DNA of 19,218 bases from JAIPEK01 sp041685935 (GCA_041685935.1 JAWLES010000032.1:1-19218), one strand, 5' to 3'. Positions 8,231 through 15,572 are shown, numbered from the stretch's first letter. Notes: generated by a model from the letters alone, not told the origin. Made by a program: numbers and translations.

Positions 8231-8233
8231 CTC

Positions 8234-8857
8234 TCAGATTTTTACCACTTTGTCTGCAAGCTGCATGGAAGTTACAATATCAAGCATATTCGTGGTCTGC
8301 CCCACCGCCTTTTCCTCCATCAGATTGAAAAAAGTCAGACAGGTACCGCAAACCAGGATATCCACTCCGCTGTTTTCAATCTCCTTTAGCTCGGAAATCA
8401 CCTTTGAATCTTTCGTGGTAAGTTTAACACCGCTGTTAACGAACACCAGCCGCCATAAATCATCACCAAGTTCAGGAAGGGTTTTGATAAAATTGACCAT
8501 GAGTCCGCTGCCTAGATCATCATCACCCTGGCCGAAAAATTCCGATGTGGCCATGACCATTGTCTTTACCATATCATCAGGTGATTCCACTGTCACGGCT
8601 TCAGTATTCTCATTTTCTGCAGGCTCTTGGTGAAAATTATCCAGGTCAAGCTCACCCGTGATCCTTGAAAACCCGTGCCCGGACTCCACTGACACACCGA
8701 ATCCCCTGTAACTCAGAAAACGGCTGACATTTTCCACAGCAGCATCGTTGTCAACGAGAATGCTCAAACTCTTCAAGCTTTCCGCTTCAACCGCCTTTTT
8801 GGTATTCAGAACGGGAGCCGGGCAATCCATTTTTCTGCAGTCAATTTCTTTATTCAT
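8234..8857 (-). CDS. yedF: YedF-type sulfurtransferase-like protein (TusA-like + DsrE-like)
   Basis: The N-terminal ~75 residues are TusA/SirA-like with the CPxP motif: C12 in CRKMDCPAPVL (and C7), the persulfide-carrying cysteine in TusA. The C-terminal part (about 105-207) is DsrE/F-like, with ILVCGTCLTFFNL near the end. This two-domain arrangement is that of proteins annotated as 'selenium metabolism protein YedF', whose biochemical role is unproven. Cytoplasmic, 207 residues, normal length. It starts at ATG 8857 with only a weak Shine-Dalgarno. It is convergent with the SPOR gene at 3 bp spacing, with no terminator between, so transcripts may overlap. It lies downstream of dsrN on the same strand but with a 122-bp gap and its own possible promoter. 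Sulfur or selenium relay is the reasonable guess. Confidence 0.87.
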   Translation of the reverse strand: MNKEIDCRKMDCPAPVLNTKKAVEAESLKSLSILVDNDAAVENVSRFLSYRGFGVSVESGHGFSRITGELDLDNFHQEPAENENTEAVTVESPDDMVKTMVMATSEFFGQGDDDLGSGLMVNFIKTLPELGDDLWRLVFVNSGVKLTTKDSKVISELKEIENSGVDILVCGTCLTFFNLMEEKAVGQTTNMLDIVTSMQLADKVVKI

Positions 8858-8891
8858 TTCATTTCACTCTGCTATTAAATTCAGATGGACT

Positions 8892-8921
8892 AAAATAAGC
8901 CGTCAAATACTGATATGTCAA
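8892..8921 (-). promoter_or_regulatory. Candidate promoter for yedF
   Basis: On the minus strand TTGACA (8921-8916) is followed after 18 bp by TATTTT (8897-8892), placing a start about 27 nt before the ATG at 8857. The -35 is perfect and the -10 is weak. If real, yedF is not just the tail of the dsr transcript. Confidence 0.4.
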
Positions 8922-8979
8922 ATTGATATAAACGATGGAATTTGGAAAACGGATAGGAAAAATCTATAATTAATAACTA

Positions 8980-10431
8980 TCAGTCGTCAGGAAGTGTAGT
9001 GTTTCGGGTTTTGAAATCAGAGGCTTTGCCGACCAGAGCTTCAGCCCAGAAAGGGGTGCCGAGGGCGTGGATATGGGTATAGGTGGCAAACACATTGTTT
9101 CTGCAGAATCCGTCCTTTTTGTCCTTGATCCCCTTTCCCCTCTCCATGGAAAAAGCCATATCTCCTGGACTGCAGTCAATCTTGAGTACACTGGAATACC
9201 GGAATTCGTGTCCTTTGATCACACTGCCCACCGGATAAAACGGATTCTCTCCGGTGACTTTCACACGGGTGTATCCATGTCCCACCGGCCGTTTTTCAAA
9301 ACCGAATGACACAGGCAGAATTCCTGCCATGGGATAGGTGATTCCGTCAACGCAAATGGAATTGCCCAGGAAGATAAATCCGCCGCACTCTGCGTATATG
9401 GGCAGCCCTTTATCCGCAAGCCTCTTGAGCTCGGCCTTGAATTCCACATTCGCGGAAAGTTCCGGGGCGTGAGTTTCCGGGAACCCGCCCCCCATGTAGA
9501 TGGCATCCACGCGGGGGATGGTTTTTTGTTTCAGCGGGCTGATGTACCGGATATCCGCTCCAGCGGCGACCAGTGCCTCGATATTGTCCGGGTAGTAAAA
9601 CTGAAACGCGGAATCTTTTATGATTCCGATCACCGGCTTGTCAAAATATTTTTCACATGGCTTTTCAGATTCGGAACTCCCTACGGCCGGGTTTTTTGCT
9701 TTTCCAGGCAAACGCGGATTTTCAAGGGTAAAAGACCTGCAGTCATCAAACAGGCTTTCAAGATCGATATTTTCCCTGGCCACATTTGAAACGGTTTCAA
9801 TGGAGCCTGCTGAACATCCGTGTTCTTCACTGGTCACAAGCCCCATATGGCGTTCGGGAAAATCCTGTTGGACGAGTTTCGGAACCGAACCGTAAACCGG
9901 GACATTGCAGTATCTCAGGATATTGTCCCTCAGTTTTTTCTCATGCCGTTTCCCTGCTACACGGTTGAGAACAACACCAATGATATTTACACCGGGGTCA
10001 AATGTGATGCACCCTTTCAAAAGGGCGGCAACGGTGCGGGTGGTTTTCGTGCAGTCTATCACAAGCAGAACCGGAAGATTCAGAAGTTTGGCAAGTTCCG
10101 CAGTACTGGTTTTGCCGTCTGTATCTATGCCGTCGAACAAGCCGCGGTTCCCTTCTACAAGGGAAATGTCGGAAGAGTGGGAATTTTGAAAGAAGGATGC
10201 CAGCACATCAGCATCGTCACACAGGTAAGTATCCAGATTGTAACAGGGACGGCCGGCTGCACAGGCAAGCCAGCCGGCGTCGATATAATCGGGCCCCTTT
10301 TTGAAAGGAGCGACCCGGTGGTTTTTTTGCTTCCATGCAGCAGCGATTCCAAGCGAGATAACGGTTTTACCCGAACCACCACATAGCCCTGCCACTACAA
10401 GGCCTGGAATGCCCTTATCTGATTGCTGCAT
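8980..10431 (-). CDS. dsrN: Cobyrinate a,c-diamide synthase-type amidotransferase, DsrN
   Basis: CbiA/CobB-family ATP- and glutamine-dependent amidase. In dsr loci it is called DsrN and is thought to amidate siroheme (or a corrinoid precursor) for sulfite reductase. In 483 residues, the P-loop-like AGLCGGSGKTVISLGIA is at 14-30, then APFKKGPDYIDAGW (41-54) and EGNRGLFDG. The class I glutaminase half has nucleophile C349 in YAECGGFIFLG, GHEFRYS (408-413) and the catalytic His in YTHIHALGTPFW (451-462). It is slightly longer than typical CbiA because of a ~25-residue charged linker around 238-265. It begins 27 bp after dsrD; the ATG at 10431 has no good Shine-Dalgarno, suggesting low or coupled translation compared with dsrAB. 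The substrate in this organism is inferred from context. Confidence 0.93.
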   Translation of the reverse strand: MQQSDKGIPGLVVAGLCGGSGKTVISLGIAAAWKQKNHRVAPFKKGPDYIDAGWLACAAGRPCYNLDTYLCDDADVLASFFQNSHSSDISLVEGNRGLFDGIDTDGKTSTAELAKLLNLPVLLVIDCTKTTRTVAALLKGCITFDPGVNIIGVVLNRVAGKRHEKKLRDNILRYCNVPVYGSVPKLVQQDFPERHMGLVTSEEHGCSAGSIETVSNVARENIDLESLFDDCRSFTLENPRLPGKAKNPAVGSSESEKPCEKYFDKPVIGIIKDSAFQFYYPDNIEALVAAGADIRYISPLKQKTIPRVDAIYMGGGFPETHAPELSANVEFKAELKRLADKGLPIYAECGGFIFLGNSICVDGITYPMAGILPVSFGFEKRPVGHGYTRVKVTGENPFYPVGSVIKGHEFRYSSVLKIDCSPGDMAFSMERGKGIKDKKDGFCRNNVFATYTHIHALGTPFWAEALVGKASDFKTRNTTLPDD

Positions 10432-10458
10432 GGAATGTATTCAAATCCGGGGTTTCGA

Positions 10459-10713
10459 CTATTCTTCACCCTCGGAAGCGTGCTGTTTTCCTGCACCCTT
10501 AAGGCCGTACATGGTCGTGCTTCCACTTGACCAGTATTCGAGAACACCGTCTGTTACCAGAGAATTGACGAACTTTTTGACCTGTCTCGGTTTATCGTCG
10601 GGAAAAACTTTGTAAAAATCGTTGAGATAAAACTTGGTTTTATTTTTCAACTTCTTTTGAAGATAATCAGTAACCATTTTGGTTGCTTCTTCTCTATTGT
10701 CCAGTACACTCAT
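10459..10713 (-). CDS. dsrD: Dissimilatory sulfite reductase D protein
   Basis: Small winged-helix protein found after dsrB in sulfate reducers. It has been reported to stimulate sulfite reduction by DsrAB rather than act as a classical regulator. The 84 residues (SVLDNREEATKMVTDYLQ..., FYLNDFYKVFPDDKPRQVKKFVNSL, YWSSGSTTMYGLKG) match the family well. The tail ends in an acidic SEGEE. An upstream in-frame ATG at 10752 would add 13 residues. The ATG at 10713 with AAAGGAACAGGA in front is preferred and gives the normal DsrD length (~80). It sits 106 bp after dsrB, separated by a 10-bp hairpin. Confidence 0.95.
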   Translation of the reverse strand: MSVLDNREEATKMVTDYLQKKLKNKTKFYLNDFYKVFPDDKPRQVKKFVNSLVTDGVLEYWSSGSTTMYGLKGAGKQHASEGEE

Positions 10714-10741
10714 TATCCTGTTCCTTTTGATTAAAGGTTTC

Positions 10742-10771
10742 AGCCGGAACACGGCAATGCATGTTCCGGCT
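10742..10771 (-). promoter_or_regulatory. Stem-loop between dsrB and dsrD
   Basis: AGCCGGAACA (10742-10751) and TGTTCCGGCT (10762-10771) pair perfectly over 10 bp around a 10-nt loop. In the transcript the stem is followed by GAAACCTTTAATC, so it lacks a U-tract and is not a classical terminator. It probably protects the 3' end of dsrAB mRNA or partially stops RNA polymerase, lowering dsrD/dsrN expression relative to dsrAB. The role is inferred. Confidence 0.65.
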
Positions 10772-10819
10772 TATGGTCTTACTGCGTCCATGTTCTATGT
10801 CATGTGCGGGACAAAAAAC

Positions 10820-11968
10820 TTAGAACTTGAACTGACTCGACTGTCTCCAGGTATTGTACGCCTGCTGACGGAAGTCGTCAATAAGATGATGGGTAAAGTC
10901 GAGTTCACATACCTCGAAGAACTTTTCCCATCCGATTCTTTCGGCCCATTCACCGAATCTTTCATATTTGTTGGCGCCTTTTGAGTAAGCATCCACCATC
11001 TGTCTGATGGCTTTGGTCATCTGGGGCCATCTGGGCATTTCGTTGGGCAGGAACGCCACAACAACTTTTGAGAACTTGGGATGGGAGATTCTGTTGGAAA
11101 CCTTACCACCTGCCATGAGAACGATGCCGTCCCCTTCGGTATCCGCAAGCGGCATGGAGGGACACATGGTGTAGCAGTTACCGCAGTACATACATCTTTC
11201 GTTCTTGACCTCAACGGACTTGACCTCTGTTCCGTCTTCAAGTTTGACCTTGGCGGGTTTAACCGCTGCAGTAGGACATGATGCAATGGCCAGGGGAATC
11301 TCGCAGACCTTGTCGAGGTATTCATGGTCAAGCATCGGCGGTTTTCTGTGGTACCCGAGAATCGCTATATCGGAACAGTGAACCGCACCGCACATGTTCA
11401 GGCAGCAGGCCATGGAAACTCTGAGATGTGCCGGGAGCTTCATGTCCTGGAAGTCCTCAAAAAGCTCGTCCATGGTCGCCTTTACCGTACCGGAAGCATC
11501 AGTTGCCGGTGTGTGGCAATGGATCCAGCCCTGGGTGTGAACGATGTTGGTGATACCGGCGCCGGTTCCGCCGATGGGAAACTTGTAGCTTCCGCCGTCG
11601 AACTTTCTGCTGGAAAGCTCGTTTTTCAGAGGCTCCAGCTTGTCCTTGGAATCCACCATGAACTCCACGTTGTTCCTGGTGGTGAACCTGACGTATCCGT
11701 CGCAGTGTTGGTCCGCAATATCGCAGATTTCGTTGATAAGAGAGGTGGTCATGAGGCGGCAACCGCCGACTCGTACCGTATACACCTCGTCTCCGGAATC
11801 GGCCACATGAACCAGAACACCTGGCTCCAGGATTTCATGATGGGACCACTTGCCTTTGTTTTTTGCAATAACCGGAGGATAAAACTCGTCGTATTTCCTG
11901 GGACCGATGTCGGTTATCCTGTCTTCCATCGGGTTATTCGGATCATATCCAGATGATATAAATGCCAT
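10820..11968 (-). CDS. dsrB: Dissimilatory sulfite reductase, beta subunit
   Basis: Catalytic partner of DsrA in the alpha2beta2 siroheme/[4Fe-4S] enzyme that reduces sulfite in the cytoplasm (with DsrC as partner). In 382 residues, the siroheme-cluster cysteines are C151 (WIHCHTPATDASG) and C188, C189, C193 in MACCLNMCGAVHCSD. These match the known DsrB spacing and bind the catalytic siroheme-linked cluster. The inserted ferredoxin domain has C231 (ASCPTAAV) and CMYCGNCYTMCP (259-269). It begins 17 bp after dsrA, with a strong AAGGAGG 9 nt before ATG 11968. The C-terminus FKF is conserved in many relatives. All key residues are present; it is an active reductive-type enzyme by appearance, but reductive versus oxidative type is inferred from the presence of dsrD and dsrN. 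Confidence 0.98.
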   Translation of the reverse strand: MAFISSGYDPNNPMEDRITDIGPRKYDEFYPPVIAKNKGKWSHHEILEPGVLVHVADSGDEVYTVRVGGCRLMTTSLINEICDIADQHCDGYVRFTTRNNVEFMVDSKDKLEPLKNELSSRKFDGGSYKFPIGGTGAGITNIVHTQGWIHCHTPATDASGTVKATMDELFEDFQDMKLPAHLRVSMACCLNMCGAVHCSDIAILGYHRKPPMLDHEYLDKVCEIPLAIASCPTAAVKPAKVKLEDGTEVKSVEVKNERCMYCGNCYTMCPSMPLADTEGDGIVLMAGGKVSNRISHPKFSKVVVAFLPNEMPRWPQMTKAIRQMVDAYSKGANKYERFGEWAERIGWEKFFEVCELDFTHHLIDDFRQQAYNTWRQSSQFKF

Positions 11969-11985
11969 TATGTCATACCTCCTTG

Positions 11986-13311
11986 TTATCTCTGATGATA
12001 TTTTCTGTATTCTTTGATGTCTCGCTCAAAACCGCCCGGCACTTCTTCCTCTTTCCAGAAGATGTACGGGTTGGTTCTCGGATGCTCCACCTGCTGCGGC
12101 ATCGGATCGATTCCGGTCACTTCGAGAAGCTTCTGGAATCCCTGACGCATGATCAGCTCACCGAGTCTCTCCCGGTTTTTACCTTCTTCCATCCACCAGT
12201 CCCAGATACTTTCAATGACTTCAGTGATCTCTTCATAATCGTTGTCCGGATTCACCGGCACGAACGGAACCAGCAGGGAGCCCATCTGAGCGCCGTCCAG
12301 GATCGGGGCTTTTGCACCGACCAGAATGGAGCAGCCGGTTTCCTTTCCGATTTTCAGTGCTCTCGGCATGACATTGATACAGTGCATGCACCTTGTACAG
12401 TTTGAATCATCAATGGAGAGTTTCTTGCCGTCCCATTTCATACACTGGGTCGGACAAAGATCAATGACTTCCTTTTCAATGTCGAACGGTCCCCAGTCTC
12501 TACCCTTGTGGGCGCCGGCATTGGCCGGATACGCCGGATCTTTTTCCACGTATTTGTTCACTGCATCCTGGTCGATCCTGATCTGGTCCTTCCAGGTTCC
12601 GATAAAGGACATGTCCGCACGGGCGATGGACGCCACGCAGCAGTTGGGGCAGCCGTCGAATTTGAACTTGAACTTGTACGGGAATGCAGGCCTGTGAAGC
12701 TCATCCTGGTATTCATTGGTCAGGTAATGACACAGGGCCTGGGTATCGTAGCATGAATATTCACACCTGGAAGAACCGAGACAGTCAGCCGGGGTTCTCA
12801 GGTTTGATCCTGAACCGCCGAGGTCCTGGTTCAGGTTGTGAGTCAGCTCGTAGAAGATTTCCTCGAGCTGGGGAGTTGTGGTTCCAAGAAGAATGATGTC
12901 CCCTGTGGAGCCGTGCATGTTGGTGACACCGCTGCCCCTGAAGTCCCACAGCTTAGTGATGGATCTGAGGTACTCAGTGTTGTAGTATTTTCCCGCGGGC
13001 TGGTTGACACGCATGGTATGGAAAGCCTGGACACCGGGGAACATTTCCGGCTGGTCGCAGTACCGTCCGATAACCCCGCCGCCGTAACCGAAAACGCCTA
13101 CGATTCCGCCGTGTTTCCAGTGGGTTCTGCCGTGCTTAAAAGAAAGTTCCAGTACACCGAGAAGATCTTCAACCGCATCTTCGGGGATCTGATATTCAAC
13201 ACCTTCTTCGTTTTTTGCCCTGACTTCCGCCTGATGCTTCAAGTCGGAAACAAAGCTCGGCCACGGACCGGATTCCAGCTGGTCCAGTAAAGGAGTATCA
13301 TGTTTTGCCAT
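11986..13311 (-). CDS. dsrA: Dissimilatory sulfite reductase, alpha subunit
   Basis: Alpha subunit of sulfite reductase, the terminal six-electron step of sulfate respiration. In 441 residues, the conserved THWKHGGIVGVFGYGGGVIGRY lies at 63-84. The cluster ligands C177 and C183 are in ADCLGSSRCEYSC, and C221 with C224/C225 in FDGCPNCCVASIARADMSFIG. The ferredoxin insert has C286 and CTRCMHC (305-311), a [4Fe-4S] cluster that feeds electrons. Length and motif positions agree with Desulfovibrio-type DsrA. In related enzymes the DsrA-side siroheme site is structural and DsrB's is catalytic. It starts at ATG 13311 with GGAGGT (13323-13318) 6 nt away. It is preceded by a ~227-bp region carrying a strong promoter, as expected for a very abundant enzyme. 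Confidence 0.99.
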   Translation of the reverse strand: MAKHDTPLLDQLESGPWPSFVSDLKHQAEVRAKNEEGVEYQIPEDAVEDLLGVLELSFKHGRTHWKHGGIVGVFGYGGGVIGRYCDQPEMFPGVQAFHTMRVNQPAGKYYNTEYLRSITKLWDFRGSGVTNMHGSTGDIILLGTTTPQLEEIFYELTHNLNQDLGGSGSNLRTPADCLGSSRCEYSCYDTQALCHYLTNEYQDELHRPAFPYKFKFKFDGCPNCCVASIARADMSFIGTWKDQIRIDQDAVNKYVEKDPAYPANAGAHKGRDWGPFDIEKEVIDLCPTQCMKWDGKKLSIDDSNCTRCMHCINVMPRALKIGKETGCSILVGAKAPILDGAQMGSLLVPFVPVNPDNDYEEITEVIESIWDWWMEEGKNRERLGELIMRQGFQKLLEVTGIDPMPQQVEHPRTNPYIFWKEEEVPGGFERDIKEYRKYHQR

Positions 13312-13349
13312 TTACTTACCTCCGTTAAAAGTTAATTTACATTATCCTG

Positions 13350-13368
13350 GTGAAAATAATCTTTTCAC
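13350..13368 (-). promoter_or_regulatory. Inverted repeat/hairpin in the dsrA leader
   Basis: GTGAAAA (13350-13356) and TTTTCAC (13362-13368) are perfect arms around 5 nt, about 40 nt upstream of dsrA. As DNA, the GTGAA...TTCAC half-sites resemble redox-regulator sites, but the spacing (9 bp) does not fit the Rex pattern I know (6 bp). As RNA it forms a 7-bp hairpin downstream of the predicted start of transcription. Function unknown. Confidence 0.4.
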
Positions 13369-13455
13369 TCTATGGTCTATATCCACTGCATGATAAATGA
13401 AAATGGGCAGAGCCATCGTCACTTTTGCATACTGCTTCAGCAGAATATCTCTTAT

Positions 13456-13503
13456 GATATAAAATTTCTACCATGCCTTGTCAATAAAAAAGCATTTTTT
13501 TTT
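13456..13503 (-). promoter_or_regulatory. Promoter of dsrAB with UP-element-like A/T tract
   Basis: On the minus strand a 19-bp pure A/T-rich tract (AAAAAAAAATGCTTTTTTA, 13503-13485) directly abuts a perfect -35 TTGACA (13484-13479). After exactly 17 bp comes TATATC (13461-13456); TATCAT at 13459-13454 is a 5/6 alternative at 19 bp. The A/T tract sits where alpha-subunit C-terminal domains bind. The start would be near 13449, leaving a 5' leader of about 138 nt. The same A/T dyad might also serve as a weak end signal for the TPR gene. Confidence 0.65.
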
Positions 13504-13538
13504 CAGATACGGCGGATTCCGGGACCCGGGTGAGACGC

Positions 13539-14213
13539 CTACCGGTTTGCAGCCAGTTCCTGTTTCAGCTGCTCAGGCACCTCATAACCCAGGTCCTCCG
13601 CCTTTTGGCAATGCTCTGCCGCCTTTTCATACTCCCCTTTCTGCAGATAGCCGACCGCCAGGTTGTTGTGGGCGATGGGGAAACCGGGCTGAACTTCCAG
13701 GGCCTTGAGGTTAGCCTCAATCCCTTCATCTATGAGACCTTTCATGTAGTACGCATTGCCCAGTGTAGCATATGCCTGCACAAACTGGGAGTTGTGGACA
13801 ATCGCCTTCTGAAGATTTTTAATTGCACTGTCCAGAAGTTCTTCATCCTTTTTTTCATCCTCGCCCGTGCATTGCTGCAAAAGGCAGAACCCGATATTGC
13901 CGTACCCTTCGGCAAAACCGGCCCGGGCTTTCACAGCCCCCTGGTTGTACCTGAGACACCCTTCCAGATCATTCCTCTGAAGGCACAACCCTCCCAGGAG
14001 CACATAAGCCTCAGCCAGGTTGGGACTGCAGTCAATGGCGTCATGAAGTTCCTTTTCCGCCTCGTCAAACTCCTCCTTTCCCAGAAGCGCCACCGCAAGG
14101 TTATAGTGGGTCACCCCGCATTCCGTATTAGCGGCAAGCTTCTGCTTCAGATCGGCGATATGCTCATCCGCATTTTTCGGAAGATGCGAACCCGCTTGGT
14201 TCTCGTTTGTCAT
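13539..14213 (-). CDS. Tetratricopeptide-repeat protein upstream of dsrAB
   Basis: A 224-residue protein made almost entirely of TPR units (about five): THYNLAVALLGKEEFDEAEKEL, AEAYVLLGGLCLQRNDLEGCL, AEGYGNIGFCLLQ, VQAYATLGNAYYMKGLIDEGI and IAHNNLAVGYLQKGEYEKAAE. There is a short acidic insert (CTGEDEKKDEELLD) between units three and four. No signal peptide or membrane segment, so probably a cytoplasmic protein-protein scaffold. It starts at ATG 14213 with AAGGA 7 nt away and a near-consensus promoter upstream. It reads in the same direction as dsrA with a 227-bp gap. I infer a possible link to DsrAB assembly or abundance from adjacency only; no catalytic motif is visible. Confidence 0.88.
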   Translation of the reverse strand: MTNENQAGSHLPKNADEHIADLKQKLAANTECGVTHYNLAVALLGKEEFDEAEKELHDAIDCSPNLAEAYVLLGGLCLQRNDLEGCLRYNQGAVKARAGFAEGYGNIGFCLLQQCTGEDEKKDEELLDSAIKNLQKAIVHNSQFVQAYATLGNAYYMKGLIDEGIEANLKALEVQPGFPIAHNNLAVGYLQKGEYEKAAEHCQKAEDLGYEVPEQLKQELAANR

Positions 14214-14278
14214 ATGGAAATCCTTACTTCTATAGTTGTTAAAAAATCACTAATATTTACAATATTATAAAAGTACTT

Positions 14279-14307
14279 ATTTTATTTATTCAGCAACCTG
14301 CTGTCAA
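14279..14307 (-). promoter_or_regulatory. Near-consensus sigma70 promoter for the TPR gene
   Basis: On the minus strand TTGACA (14307-14302), 17 bp, TAAAAT (14284-14279): 11 of 12 consensus positions at ideal spacing. The start would be near 14272, about 60 nt before the TPR ATG. I found no equally good promoter for the divergent dapA in 14214-14416. Confidence 0.7.
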
Positions 14308-14416
14308 GATATATCAACCGGTATGATAATAAATCTTGAATCGCACCTTCATGTATGATAGCAAAGAAATTATGCCATGAAAAACAACATGCAAATACAG
14401 TTGCAGGAGTATGCCA

Positions 14417-15448
14417 ATGGAAAATGGATGTTTTACCGCTTTAATAACACCTTTTACAGCTGATGACAGACTCGACACAGAAGGTCTGGGCAGGCTCATA
14501 CAGTTTCAGATAGAAAGCGGCATAACCGGTATCCTTGCTGCGGGAACCACCGGAGAGAGCCCGACCCTGAAATGGGATGAGCACCACAAAGCGGTCACGG
14601 AGATTGCAAACAAGACCGGTGACAGCTGCATGTGCATAGCCGGAGCAGGAAGCAACAATACCAGTGAAGCCATGGAGGCGGTGGCCCATGCAGCACAGGA
14701 GAATGTGGATGCCGTGCTTTTGGTTGACCCATACTACAACGGCCCGAGTTCTCTTGAAATCAGAAAAGAGTACTACGAGCCCATAGCGGAAAAATTCAGC
14801 AGCACCGAAATCATCCCCTACATCATCCCGGGAAGGACCGGTGCCCAGCTTCTGCCAGAAGATCTTGCCGTCCTGAGCAAACGTTTCAGCAACATAAACT
14901 CCGTAAAAGAAGCAACCGGAGACAAAGAGAACATGAAGCGCACCCGCAAGCTTTGCGGAGGAGATTTCACCATACTTTCCGGAGACGACGGCCTGATATT
15001 CGATATCATGACCGATCCTGCCGTCATGGCAGGAGGCGGTATCTCTGTGCTGTCCAACATCATCCCCGGTCCGCTGACCCGCATGGTCACACACCTGAAC
15101 AACGGAGAAACCCAAAAGGCAGCTGAAATACACAAAGCAGTCAAACCCCTTCTCGGGCTGGTAAACGTTACAACCGAAGAAGAAACCCGTTTCGGCCCTG
15201 CCAAATGCCGGGCGAGAAACCCCCTGCCCTTGAAAACCCTGATGCAGATCCTTGGACTCCCTTCCGGAAGGTGCAGACAGCCCATCGGAAGGATGACAAG
15301 AGAAGGGGTCGATATAGTGGTACAATCCGCACGGACAGTTCAGAAGAACAACCCGGAGACATTTGCCCCTATTGCTGAATTTTTTGATGTGGATATTGAT
15401 GAACGGCTCGACAATCCTGTGTACCGGGAAGGTCTATATTATTCCTGA
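14417..15448 (+). CDS. dapA: 4-hydroxy-tetrahydrodipicolinate synthase family protein
   Basis: Class I aldolase-type TIM barrel condensing pyruvate with aspartate semialdehyde, the first step towards diaminopimelate and lysine; cytoplasmic. In 343 residues, the Thr pair is in AAGTTGESPTL (T44/T45), Y107 in VDPYYN, Y135 and R140 in YIIPGRTG, and the Schiff-base lysine K164 in SVKEATGD; all catalytic positions are present. It differs from the ~290-residue norm by a short insert before NPLPLKTLMQILGL (about 250-266) and by a C-terminal extension of ~45 residues (TREGVDIVVQSA...GLYYS). Diaminopimelate would feed peptidoglycan made by the PBP in this window, but the genes are not linked. ATG 14417 is chosen over 14411 because AGGAG (14405-14409) is then 7 nt away. 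A related N-acetylneuraminate lyase-like aldolase is the alternative. Confidence 0.9.
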   Translation: MENGCFTALITPFTADDRLDTEGLGRLIQFQIESGITGILAAGTTGESPTLKWDEHHKAVTEIANKTGDSCMCIAGAGSNNTSEAMEAVAHAAQENVDAVLLVDPYYNGPSSLEIRKEYYEPIAEKFSSTEIIPYIIPGRTGAQLLPEDLAVLSKRFSNINSVKEATGDKENMKRTRKLCGGDFTILSGDDGLIFDIMTDPAVMAGGGISVLSNIIPGPLTRMVTHLNNGETQKAAEIHKAVKPLLGLVNVTTEEETRFGPAKCRARNPLPLKTLMQILGLPSGRCRQPIGRMTREGVDIVVQSARTVQKNNPETFAPIAEFFDVDIDERLDNPVYREGLYYS

Positions 15449-15465
15449 CAGGGTCTGAACGGAGA

Positions 15466-15568
15466 CAGCAGGACGATCCTGCGCAGCAGCCTTCAGCGGA
15501 TTTCAAGGTCATTCGGTTACCGGTCACGTCCTGTGACCGGTAACCGACATTGCCCTCAAAGCAAATCA
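15466..15568. repeat. Palindromic dispersed repeat, copy 1 (truncated)
   Basis: The centre is a perfect 15-bp stem TCGGTTACCGGTCAC (15513-15527) / GTGACCGGTAACCGA (15533-15547) around GTCCT. The flanks align with copy 2 at 16540: CAGCAG..ACGATCC at the left, AGCGG.TTTCAA before the stem, and TGCC-TC-..GCAAATCA at the right. It lacks the right terminal inverted repeat seen in copy 2. It lies between convergent dapA and ykgJ, where it might also act as a terminator or mRNA stabiliser, but no U-tract follows on either strand. Confidence 0.75.
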
Positions 15569-15572
15569 AAAA

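Noticed and set aside
11017..11762. Minus-strand frames at 11017-11331 and 11499-11762 inside dsrB, and several plus-strand frames across dsrA/dsrB
   Set aside because: They are shadows of dsrA/dsrB in other frames: arginine/proline-rich or low-complexity products without recognisable motifs.
13485..13503. The A-run/T-run dyad downstream of the TPR gene as a strong terminator
   Set aside because: The stem would be only A-U pairs around a tiny loop. It is better explained as the upstream element of the dsr promoter, though a weak terminator role is not excluded.
13519..13529. CCGGGACCCGG palindrome after the TPR stop
   Set aside because: The arms are 5 bp around a single base, too tight for an RNA hairpin, and no other support was found.
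15513..15547. The 15-bp perfect stem after dapA as an intrinsic terminator
   Set aside because: Neither strand has a U-tract after the stem, and the whole flank is homologous to the second copy near 16540, so it is better described as a dispersed repeat.
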